Shown: positions 8,468 to 15,274 of the stretch, piece after piece
Numbering within the stretch: position 1 is the first letter of the stretch
Layout: each line of letters starts with the position of its first letter
DNA from: an uncultured Eubacteriales bacterium
Lineage (GTDB): Bacteria; Bacillota; Clostridia; TANB77; CAG-508
Length of the DNA: 16,557 nt
Reading direction: 5' to 3'
Assembly: GCA_902760765.1 (NCBI GenBank)
Contig: CACWHO010000004.1
Span: 1 to 16,557, forward strand
Notes under the pieces: model-generated
What the model was told of the DNA's origin: nothing
What the model saw: only the letters and a program-made list of their open reading frames with translations
The model's database searches: none
Made by a program: the position numbers and the translations under genes

Positions 8468-8548
8468 ATTGATAGTTTTAATTTTGCAAGATTAAAATTC
8501 AGTTTACGATGTTTATTGTTTAATGAAATGTTCAAAAAATGTAAATTT

Positions 8549-8573
8549 AAGATTTTTAATTAAAAATCTTTTA
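8549..8573 (+). terminator. AT-only palindrome between murF and ddl, possible weak terminator
   Basis: Positions 8549-8570 form a perfect 22-base palindrome (AAGATTTTTAA and its complement) followed by two more T residues. As RNA it could form a stem of about nine pairs with a tight loop. It may reduce readthrough into ddl, whose start is 34 bases further on, or it may be a chance palindrome in AT-rich DNA. Confidence 0.35.
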
Positions 8574-8603
8574 AAAATATAAATAAAGGAAAGTGATTTT
8601 AAA

Positions 8604-9791
8604 ATGAAAACAAAAATTGGTGTTATGTTTGGAGGAAGAAGTGTAGAACACGAAGTATCTATAATATCAGGAATTCAAGCATTAAACAATATTGATAAGG
8701 AGAAATATGATGCAATTCCAATTTATATTACGAGAGAAAATGAAATGTATGTTGGAGATTTAATTGGAAAAGTAGAAAGCTACACAAACTTAAAAAATTT
8801 AATTGCAAATAGTCAAAGAGTTGTTTTAATAAATAATGGAAACAAAGTTGATTTAGTAAAATATCCATATAAAATGTTTGAAAAACATATTTATGATACA
8901 ATTGACATTGCATTTCCAGTAGTACATGGAACAAATGTTGAAGATGGTACATTACAAGGATATTTAAAAACTTTAAATATACCATTTGTTGGTTGTGATG
9001 TTACTGCATCATGTGTTGGAATGGATAAATATGTAATGAAAACAGTATTAAAAGAAAATGATATTCCAGTTTTAGATTGCATTAGAATTAATGATTATGA
9101 ATATATTGAAGATAATGAAGATACAATTTATAAAATCATGAATAAATTAGATTTCCCAGTTATTACAAAACCAGTAAATTTGGGCTCTAGTGTAGGAATA
9201 AAAATAGCAAAAAATAAAAATGAATTAGTAGAAGCGGTTGAATATGCTTTCCAATTTTCAAAACAAATTTTAGTTGAAAAAGCAATTACAAATTTAAAAG
9301 AAATAAATTGTTCAGTACTTGGGGATGTAAGTGATTGCAAGCCATCTGAATGTGAAGAACCAATTACATCTGGAGAAATTTTAAGCTATGAAGATAAATA
9401 TATATCTGGAAAAACTAAAAAAACTGGTGGCTCAAAAGGAATGACATCATTAGATAGAAAACTTCCAGCAGATATTGATGAAAGTACAAAAAATGAAATT
9501 CAAAAATTGGCAGTAGAAACATTTAAAGTATTGAATTGCAATGGAGTTGTAAGAATTGATTTTATGATAGATATGGATACAAATAAAATCTATGTAAATG
9601 AAATAAACACAATTCCAGGATCTCTTGCATTTTATTTATGGGAAGCAACTGGAATTAAATACAAAGAATTAATTGATATATTAATTAATTTAGCATTAAA
9701 GAGAAACAGAGAGCAAAATAACTTATCATTTTCTTATGATACAAAAATTCTAGAAGGATATAAAGGCGGACTTAAAGGAATAAAGAAATAA
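8604..9791 (+). CDS. ddl: D-alanine--D-alanine ligase
   Basis: An ATP-grasp enzyme that joins two D-alanines for the peptidoglycan stem peptide. The N-terminus VMFGGRSVEHEVSIISG (residues 7-23) holds the EHEVS substrate motif with Ser19. Next come VVHGTNVEDGTLQGYL, FVGCDVTASCVGMDK, ITKPVNLGSSVGI (ATP-binding, about 188-200) and VNEINTIPGSLAFYLWEATG (metal and substrate binding, about 330-349). The omega-loop region keeps a Tyr (LSYEDKY), which points to D-Ala-D-Ala rather than D-Ala-D-Lac formation; this is an inference. The 395 residues exceed the usual 306-365, partly through an insertion around GKTKKTGGSKGMTSLDRKLPA. The start is ATG 8604, with an AAAGGAAAGTG site upstream. It follows murF, which uses its product. 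Confidence 0.94.
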   Translation: MKTKIGVMFGGRSVEHEVSIISGIQALNNIDKEKYDAIPIYITRENEMYVGDLIGKVESYTNLKNLIANSQRVVLINNGNKVDLVKYPYKMFEKHIYDTIDIAFPVVHGTNVEDGTLQGYLKTLNIPFVGCDVTASCVGMDKYVMKTVLKENDIPVLDCIRINDYEYIEDNEDTIYKIMNKLDFPVITKPVNLGSSVGIKIAKNKNELVEAVEYAFQFSKQILVEKAITNLKEINCSVLGDVSDCKPSECEEPITSGEILSYEDKYISGKTKKTGGSKGMTSLDRKLPADIDESTKNEIQKLAVETFKVLNCNGVVRIDFMIDMDTNKIYVNEINTIPGSLAFYLWEATGIKYKELIDILINLALKRNREQNNLSFSYDTKILEGYKGGLKGIKK

Positions 9792-9810
9792 TGCTTTTTT
9801 AGTTAATTCA

Positions 9811-9970
9811 ATTTAAAGTTAGCATAGAAAAAAGTCTCTTTTAAAATTATTATAGAGTTAGTGAGGATCGTTCAAAAATTCTCAAAAGTTTGAAAAACTT
9901 TTGTAAGAATTTTTAGAATGAGGAACTCTATAATAATTTTAAAAGAGACTTTTTCTTATTTACTTTAAAT
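9811..9970. repeat. Second long imperfect palindrome (160 nt), downstream of ddl
   Basis: A perfect 31-bp inverted repeat (9829-9859 against 9924-9954) is flanked by a further matched 9-bp pair (9811-9819 against 9962-9970). Inside it, an imperfect stem ends in a perfect 9-bp apex pair (9883-9891 against 9895-9903). The arms are unrelated in sequence to those of the hairpin at 3976-4172, although the layout is alike. It begins 20 bases after the ddl stop codon and is followed by a conventional terminator at 9985-10015. Confidence 0.85.
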
Positions 9971-9984
9971 ATAATATTAATATT

Positions 9985-10015
9985 AAAAAATCCATAAAAT
10001 CTATGGATTTTTTTT
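9985..10015 (+). terminator. Intrinsic terminator
   Basis: AAAAAATCCATA (9985-9996), a 5-nt loop and TATGGATTTTTT (10002-10013) form a perfect 12-bp stem running into a T tract to 10015. It separates the ddl transcript and the long hairpin from the dnaJ-like gene. Confidence 0.8.
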
Positions 10016-10023
10016 GCATTTGC

Positions 10024-10032
10024 TGATATAAT
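10024..10032 (+). promoter_or_regulatory. Extended -10 promoter element of the dnaJ-like gene
   Basis: TGATATAAT is an extended -10 (TG-N-TATAAT, with TATAAT at 10027-10032). It lies directly after a terminator and 51 bases before the ATG. No good -35 is visible at the right distance, since that stretch is the terminator T tract. I saw no CIRCE-type heat-shock operator. Confidence 0.5.
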
Positions 10033-10082
10033 ATAGTTACTTTACTTAAGACAAATAATTTGAGATTACAGGGGGATATCAA

Positions 10083-10952
10083 ATGAAATATAAGGATTAT
10101 TACAAATTGCTAGAATTGCAAACAAGTAAAGTATCAGAAGAAGAAGTAAAAAGTGCATATAGAGCTGCTGCAAAAAAATATCATCCTGACTTAAATGTTG
10201 GTGATAAATTAGCAGAAGAAAGATTAAAAGATATAAATGAAGCATATAGAGTATTATCAAACCCAGCCTCAAAAAGAAAATATGATAGAGTTTGGAATGC
10301 TAATAACAATGCAAAAAATTATCAAAAATTAAAAGGAAAAAATATTTTTGACATGTTCCTTGGCAATACAGAAAGCGTAAATAGTGAAAAGACAAATAAA
10401 GATAAAGAAAAAGTTAAGGGCGAAAATATAGAAACTGAAATAAATGTTAGCATTGAAGATGCTTTTTATGGAGTTGAGAAAAAAATTTCATTAAAAACTG
10501 TTGATGGAAAAATGAAAACATTTTCTGTAAAAATCCCTGAAGGAATAAGAAATGGTGAGAAAATAAGACTTATAGGTCAGGGTAAAAAAGGTAAAAATGG
10601 CGGAAAGAACGGAGATTTATTTATTAAAATAAATATAGAAAACAGCAAGGTTTTCAAATTATTTGGGACAGATTTATGTATGGATTTAAAACTTTCACCT
10701 TGGGAAGCTGCATTAGGAACTAATGTAGAAGTAAATTGCATAGATGAAAATACAAAAATAATTGTACCACATGGAGTTGAAAGTGGAGATGAAATAAAAA
10801 TACCAGACCATGGATATAAAGATGGAAAAGGTGGCAGAGGTAATTTGGTAGCAAAAGTTAAAATAATGGTACCAAAAGAATTAGAACTTGACGAAAAAGA
10901 AATGTTTGAAAAATTAAGAGATATGTCTGTTTATAATCCTAGGAAAAATTGA
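10083..10952 (+). CDS. DnaJ/CbpA-type co-chaperone (type II J-domain protein)
   Basis: A cytoplasmic Hsp40 that stimulates the ATPase of DnaK and delivers substrates. The J domain spans residues 4-70, with the catalytic HPD motif at 34-36 (KKYHPDLNVG) and the typical DINEAYRVLSNPASKRKYDRV. A linker of about 40 residues rich in Asn, Lys and Glu replaces the Gly/Phe region. The C-terminal peptide-binding domains follow from about residue 117 (ETEINVSIEDAFYGVEKKISL; VKIPEGIRNGEKIRLIGQG; GDLFIKINIE; DLKLSPWEAALGTNVEV; GDEIKIPDHGYKDGKGGRGNL). The zinc finger with CxxCxGxG repeats of classical DnaJ is absent, so it resembles CbpA or DnaJ2 rather than the main DnaJ. ATG 10083 has AGGGGGA six bases upstream. 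It stops with TGA, showing that TGA is a stop in this genome. Confidence 0.92.
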   Translation: MKYKDYYKLLELQTSKVSEEEVKSAYRAAAKKYHPDLNVGDKLAEERLKDINEAYRVLSNPASKRKYDRVWNANNNAKNYQKLKGKNIFDMFLGNTESVNSEKTNKDKEKVKGENIETEINVSIEDAFYGVEKKISLKTVDGKMKTFSVKIPEGIRNGEKIRLIGQGKKGKNGGKNGDLFIKINIENSKVFKLFGTDLCMDLKLSPWEAALGTNVEVNCIDENTKIIVPHGVESGDEIKIPDHGYKDGKGGRGNLVAKVKIMVPKELELDEKEMFEKLRDMSVYNPRKN

Positions 10953-10977
10953 CAAAATTTAGTAAATATTGTATAAT
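10949..10977 (+). promoter_or_regulatory. Consensus sigma-A promoter of the coupling-ATPase operon
   Basis: TTGACA (10949-10954), a 17-base spacer and TATAAT (10972-10977) match the housekeeping consensus at all 12 positions. The -35 overlaps the TGA stop of the dnaJ-like gene. Transcription should begin near 10984. That puts an in-frame TTG at 10987 at the very 5' end of the mRNA and supports ATG 11044 as the true start of the next gene. Confidence 0.85.
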
Positions 10978-11043
10978 TAGGTTACGTTGAAAAGAACAAA
11001 AGATAAAATTGTGAGAACAACAGATGTGAGGTGTAATAAATAT

Positions 11044-11565
11044 ATGGAAAAATGGCAAGGTAAACATTTTAGTATAACTGACCCTGAAGGAGTTAATACT
11101 GTTATATACCAAATAAACAAAACTCCAAAACAGTATTTAAAGGAATATCCTAAATATACTTTTGATAGGCTTGATTATACTGAAGAATTAAGGGAAAATT
11201 CTAAGAAGAAGACTTTTTATGTTGATTATCCAACACAAGAAGACGAATTATTAATATTGTCTTTTGCAAAAGAAAAGGTTATTGTAAATACGGCTATAAT
11301 GAGTGATGATAAAATTTCAATAAGCAAAAAACCTGTGCCATTTAAATTTGATAGTATTTACACTGAACAAGAAAAAGAAATTAAAGATTTTAAATATACA
11401 CCAAACCTTAAAAGACCTATTTGCATAATAGATCCAGAAACTACAGAAGAAGTAAAACCTATGCTTTATTTTGATGAGACAACAAATGAAGTAAAAGGTA
11501 AATGTAAGCTAAAACCATATAAATCATATTTTGCCTTTGAAATCAGAGACAAAAAGGAAAATTAA
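11044..11565 (+). CDS. Uncharacterised protein, first gene of the coupling-ATPase operon
   Basis: I do not recognise a family. The 173-residue product (from ATG 11044) is soluble, with no signal peptide or membrane segment. It is rich in Lys, Glu, Tyr and Pro and appears mostly beta-like (for example FYVDYPTQEDELLILSFAKEKVIVNTAI). Towards the C-terminus are CIIDPETTEEVKPMLYFDE and GKCKLKPYKSYFAFEIRD. An in-frame TTG at 10987 would extend it by 19 residues, but it sits only about three bases after the predicted transcription start. ATG 11044 has a GAGGTG site about ten bases upstream. The next gene follows after 12 bases and its ribosome binding site overlaps this stop codon, so the two are translated from one mRNA. 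Position suggests a role linked to the VirD4-like ATPase, which is inference only. Confidence 0.7.
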   Translation: MEKWQGKHFSITDPEGVNTVIYQINKTPKQYLKEYPKYTFDRLDYTEELRENSKKKTFYVDYPTQEDELLILSFAKEKVIVNTAIMSDDKISISKKPVPFKFDSIYTEQEKEIKDFKYTPNLKRPICIIDPETTEEVKPMLYFDETTNEVKGKCKLKPYKSYFAFEIRDKKEN

Positions 11566-11577
11566 GGGGGAAATTAA

Positions 11578-11898
11578 ATGAATATTAGTCCTAAAAGAGA
11601 TGTTGACGGAGCTCAGATATTAATTAGATGTATGCAAATGGTTGAAATAGATAATAAATTAGAAAAAAATCAGCAACCTGGAGATGCTACAAAAGCACCT
11701 AAATATGGTCAAACAGAAATGATGGATTTAGAAATGCCAAAATTGGATATAAAAATTGGTAAACATGAAGTAACGAGCGATGGACATAGAATAATGGAAA
11801 ATGGAGAAATCCAAACAATTAAAATTGATGAAAATAAAAGAAAATTACAAGTTGCTAGAATAAAAGAACAAAATAATGAAGAAAAAGATAGAAATTAA
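11578..11898 (+). CDS. Small uncharacterised protein, second gene of the coupling-ATPase operon
   Basis: A 106-residue hydrophilic protein of unrecognised family. It has an N-terminal segment likely to be helical (DVDGAQILIRCMQMVEIDNKL), a middle part with KLDIKIGKHEVTSDGHRIMENG and a highly charged C-terminus (ENKRKLQVARIKEQNNEEKDRN). There is no membrane segment. The start is ATG 11578, with a strong AAGGGGG site seven bases upstream that overlaps the previous stop codon. The VirD4-like gene starts 34 bases downstream. It could be an adaptor or accessory subunit for that ATPase; this rests on position alone. Confidence 0.7.
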   Translation: MNISPKRDVDGAQILIRCMQMVEIDNKLEKNQQPGDATKAPKYGQTEMMDLEMPKLDIKIGKHEVTSDGHRIMENGEIQTIKIDENKRKLQVARIKEQNNEEKDRN

Positions 11899-11932
11899 TA
11901 ATTATTTATAACAAAAGAAAAGGGTGAAACTT

Positions 11933-13928
11933 ATGAACTATAAAGTAAAAGGAGCACTTAAAAAAAGTAAGAAATATTTTGTAATTACAATAATACTATG
12001 GTTATTTATAGCCATAGTATTTGTTGGTCCCTTAGCATATAGTATCCATCAGGCTAAACTAATGGATGATAACATGATTGATGCATTTTTTAATCAATTT
12101 TCTACAAACGTTATAAGCCCATTTTCTACACTTGGAAAAATTTTTGCAGATGGGATTGCACATGAATATTTTTCTCTTTTATTTTGGATATCATTATTAT
12201 ATTTAATATTCGTATTTATTGGAATATCAAAATCAAAACCCAAAAGTGAATTTGAGGACATTGAACATGGTTCAAGTGATTGGAGCCAAAACGGTGAACA
12301 ATATAGAGTTTTAAATAGAAATAAAGGAATTTTACTTGCTGAAAATAATTATTTGCCAGTTGATAAAAGAGGAAATACAAATGTATTAGTAGTTGGACGG
12401 TTCAGGTTCTGGTAAATCTTCAACTTACTCATTTCCAAATGCATATCAAATGTTAGGCTCATATGTATTTACAGACCCAAAAGGTGAAATATATGATACA
12501 ACAGCAGGATATTTAAAAGAACATGGATATGATATAAAAGTTTTAAATTTAGTAAGACCACAATATAGTGATGGTTATAACCCGCTAATGCACATATCAT
12601 CAGAATTAGATGTTGATGTTATTGCAAACACAATTGTTAAAGGACAAAAAACAGAAAGCAATTCAGACCCATATTGGGATGATATGGCAGAAATGTTATT
12701 AAAAGCCTTAATTTATTATTTAATAGCAACAAGACCAGAAGAAGAACAAAATTTAGCAAGTTGTGCAGAACTTGTAAGGGCTGCAAATACTAATGGTGGA
12801 AGCAATTTATTAACAGAATTAATGAGTGAATTGCCATATGACCACCCTGCAAGAATGAATTATAAATCAGTTGAAATTGCATCAGACAGAACATATGCAT
12901 CAATTTTGAGTTCATTGCAATCAAAACTTGGAAAGTTTGATTCAAAAGAAATAGCAGAATTAACATCAACAGATACTATTGATTTTGAAGAAATTGGAAA
13001 TAAAAAAACAGCTGTTTATGTTATATCATCAGATACACATACAGCATATGACTTTTTACTTACAATATTCTTTTCACAGATGATACAACAATTATATGAT
13101 TATGCAGATAAAAATGGAGGAATGCTAAAAGAAAGAACATACTTCATATTAGATGAATTTGCAAACATTGGTAAAATACCAGACTTTGATAAAAAAATAT
13201 CAACATCAAGAAGTAGAGGAATATCATTTAGTATAATTCTACAAAATATTGACCAATTGGAAGCAATATACGAGAAGTCATATGAAACTATAATGGGTAA
13301 CTGTGATACACACGTATTTTTAGGAAGTAACTCATTTAAAACAGTTGAATACTTTTCAAAACAATTAGGAGAAAAAACAATCGAAAGAGATAGTACATCA
13401 ATTAGTAAAGATAAGAAAAATCACAAAACAGGAAAGAATATTTCAGACCAAATAATGGCAAGAGCATTAATGACACCAGATGAACTTAGAAGGCTTGATA
13501 ATGATAAATGTATTATCTTTGAAAAGGGAATAAAACCTGTAATGGCTGACAAGTACTATTACTTTAAACATCCAATGGCCAGTGAAATGGCAAGATATGA
13601 AATTAGTCATAATGATATAGGAGAAATTCAAAGAGGGGAATGGAGAAAATTCAATCCATATAACCCATATACAGAGAAAAAAGATGACAAAGAAATTGAC
13701 AATTTAAAAGTAGATTCATTAGACGAATTATTTGACGATATAGATGATGTGGATAAAAAAGAGACTAAAACTGAAAATGTAGAAAAAGAACAAAACGTTT
13801 CAACAATGGAAGATAAGGTAACAGAAAACATATCAAATAATGAAGAAGATGAATATGATTTACAAAAAGAATTAGAAGCAAAATTTGATGAACTATTTGG
13901 GCCAATGAATGATGATGATGAAGAATAA
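11933..13928 (+). CDS. VirD4/TraG-type coupling ATPase, read through a +1 frameshift at 12398
   Basis: A type IV coupling protein, i.e. a membrane-anchored hexameric ATPase that normally feeds DNA-protein substrates to a conjugation channel. Two membrane segments (about residues 16-39 and 78-102) are followed by VLVVG and, after skipping C12398, Walker A GGSGSGKSS (residues 155-163). Then come TDPKGEIYDTTAGYL, DGYNPLMHI, Walker B YFILDEFANIG (about 403-413), STSRSRGISFSIILQNIDQLEAIY and LMTPDELRRLDND. The restored protein has 664 residues. In frame 0 it ends at 12415 after 160 residues, giving only the membrane part. ATG 11933, six bases after AGGGTG, is better placed than GTG 11924, which lies within that site. 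The tail is very acidic and holds two DELF motifs (about 597 and 652). No relaxase or VirB4/VirB6-like gene lies nearby, so it is an orphan here. Confidence 0.88.
12395..12401 (+). other. Putative +1 recoding site GGA-CGG-T in the coupling ATPase
   Basis: Frame-0 reading is GTT GGA CGG TTC AGG TTC TGG TAA. Skipping C12398 gives GTT GGA GGT TCA GGT TCT GGT AAA TCT, i.e. the Walker A motif VGGSGSGKS. As in ugtP, the affected codon is an in-frame CGG followed by T, and the shifted codon is GGT (Gly). An alternative is that translation restarts at TTG 12393, which would give MDGSGSGKSS without the membrane domain. No ribosome binding site supports that. Confidence 0.6.
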
Positions 13929-13940
13929 TACTTAATTATT

Positions 13941-13994
13941 AAACAAACGACCAAAACAATAAAGAAAATTTGTTTTGTTCGCTTGTTTTTTATT
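13941..13994 (+). terminator. Intrinsic terminator of the coupling-ATPase operon
   Basis: A 19-bp stem with two mismatches (13941-13959 against 13970-13988) has a 10-nt loop and runs into T residues at 13986-13991. It starts 12 bases after the ATPase stop codon and closes the three-gene unit begun by the promoter at 10949. Confidence 0.75.
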
Positions 13995-14106
13995 ACCAGA
14001 TAATATATATTAATATTGGAAAATTAAATAAAAATAAATAGTAATAATTAATCTATGAAAAATAAAAAATTATATAATAAATTGAGATTTGTTAAGGAGG
14101 CAATAC

Positions 14107-15186
14107 ATGAAATTTGCACATATTTCAGATATTCATTTCGATAGTCCGTTTGTGAACCTTTCAGATGAAGATGGGCTTGGAGAAATCCGCAGATTAGAAC
14201 AAAGAAAAGCATTAAAAAAATCAATAGAATATGTAAAAGAAAATAATATTAAATATTTATTTATTTCTGGAGATTTATATGAACAAAAATATATAAAAAA
14301 ATCAACAATAGAATTTATAAATAATTTATTTAAAGAAATACCAAATACAAAAATTTTTATAACACCTGGAAATCATGACCCATTTATCAAAAATTCATAT
14401 TATAATACTTTTAATTGGAACGAAAATGTAAAAATATTTAATTCAAAAATAGAAAGAGTAGAATGTGAAGATTGCAATATATATGGATATGGATTTAATG
14501 ATTTTACATGTAAAGACTCAAAAATACAAGATTTAGAAATTGATGAAAAAAATAAAATAAATATATTAGTAATACATGGAACGCTTGATGGAAGTGCGAC
14601 TGACGGAAATAATTATAATCCAATTTCAAGTAAAATTTTAGAAGAAAAGGGATTTGACTATGTTGCACTTGGACATATTCATAAATCAAATTTTGATAAA
14701 AATAATCAAAAGATAGTGTATCCTGGTTCACTTGTATCACTTGGCTTTGATGAGCTAGGCGAGCATGGCATGATTGTTGGAGATATAGAAAAAGATAAAT
14801 TAAATTTGGAATTTATTAAAATTGATGAAACTGAATTTGTATTAAAAGAAATTGATATTACAGAAATTAATTCTGAAGAAGAACTTATAGAAAAATTAAA
14901 TGAATGTGAAATAAAAGAAAATAATTTAGCAGAAATTATTTTAGTAGGAAGAAGAAATTTTGAAATAAATAAATATGAAATATTAAAATTAATAAAAAAT
15001 AATAAAATAATAAAAATAAAAAATAATACAAAAATAAATTATGATTTAAATGATTTGGCTAATGATAATACTTTAAAAGGATTATTTGCAAAAAAAATGT
15101 TAGAAAAATTAAATAATAAAGAAACGACAGAAGAAAAAAGAAAAATAATTGAAGATGCAATAGAAATAGGCCTTGATGCATTTTAA
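14107..15186 (+). CDS. YhaO/SbcD-like metallophosphoesterase (DNA repair exonuclease family)
   Basis: A calcineurin-like phosphoesterase of the Mre11/SbcD/YhaO group, expected to be the Mn-dependent nuclease partner of an SbcC- or YhaN-like ATPase. All metal-binding blocks are present: HISDIHFDSP (D8, H10), SGDLYEQ, TPGNHDP, VIHGTLDG and LGHIHKS, followed by YPGSLVSLGFDELGEHG. The C-terminal part (about 240-359) is Lys/Glu/Asn-rich and helical, probably for contact with the ATPase. The length is 359 residues. ATG 14107 is chosen because a strong AAGGAGG (14094-14100) sits six bases upstream; an in-frame TTG at 14089 lies before that site and is rejected. The next gene, a YhaN-like ATPase, starts after 88 bases of almost pure AT. 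The neighbour pair, together with that ATPase's membrane hairpin, suggests yhaO/yhaN rather than sbcD/sbcC. Confidence 0.9.
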   Translation: MKFAHISDIHFDSPFVNLSDEDGLGEIRRLEQRKALKKSIEYVKENNIKYLFISGDLYEQKYIKKSTIEFINNLFKEIPNTKIFITPGNHDPFIKNSYYNTFNWNENVKIFNSKIERVECEDCNIYGYGFNDFTCKDSKIQDLEIDEKNKINILVIHGTLDGSATDGNNYNPISSKILEEKGFDYVALGHIHKSNFDKNNQKIVYPGSLVSLGFDELGEHGMIVGDIEKDKLNLEFIKIDETEFVLKEIDITEINSEEELIEKLNECEIKENNLAEIILVGRRNFEINKYEILKLIKNNKIIKIKNNTKINYDLNDLANDNTLKGLFAKKMLEKLNNKETTEEKRKIIEDAIEIGLDAF

Positions 15187-15274
15187 AGAAATAAATAAAA
15201 ATTTAAAATAAAAAATAGTAAAATAATAAAATAAATTAATTAAAAAATAAAATTAAAATAAAAGGTGAATAATA

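Noticed and set aside
12393..13928. A separate gene starting at TTG 12393 as the real ATPase
   Set aside because: It would start in the middle of Walker A with no ribosome binding site and without the membrane domain. The upstream 160-residue ORF is exactly the missing N-terminal part.
13628..13954. Minus-strand Ser-rich ORF of 108 codons
   Set aside because: It is the mirror of the acidic Asp/Glu-rich tail of the coupling ATPase and has no independent start signals.
10949..13994. Integrative conjugative element
   Set aside because: Only the coupling ATPase is present. No relaxase, integrase, VirB4-like ATPase or attachment-site repeats were seen, and the flanks are ordinary chromosomal genes.
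14089..14106. TTG 14089 as start of the YhaO/SbcD-like gene
   Set aside because: It lies upstream of a strong AAGGAGG that is ideally spaced for ATG 14107, and MKFAHISDIHFD is the normal N-terminus.
15187..15274. Possible AT-rich regulatory element or replication origin between the nuclease and ATPase genes
   Set aside because: It is low-complexity A/T sequence with no DnaA-box-like repeats or hairpin; only the ribosome binding site AAAGGTGA is identifiable.
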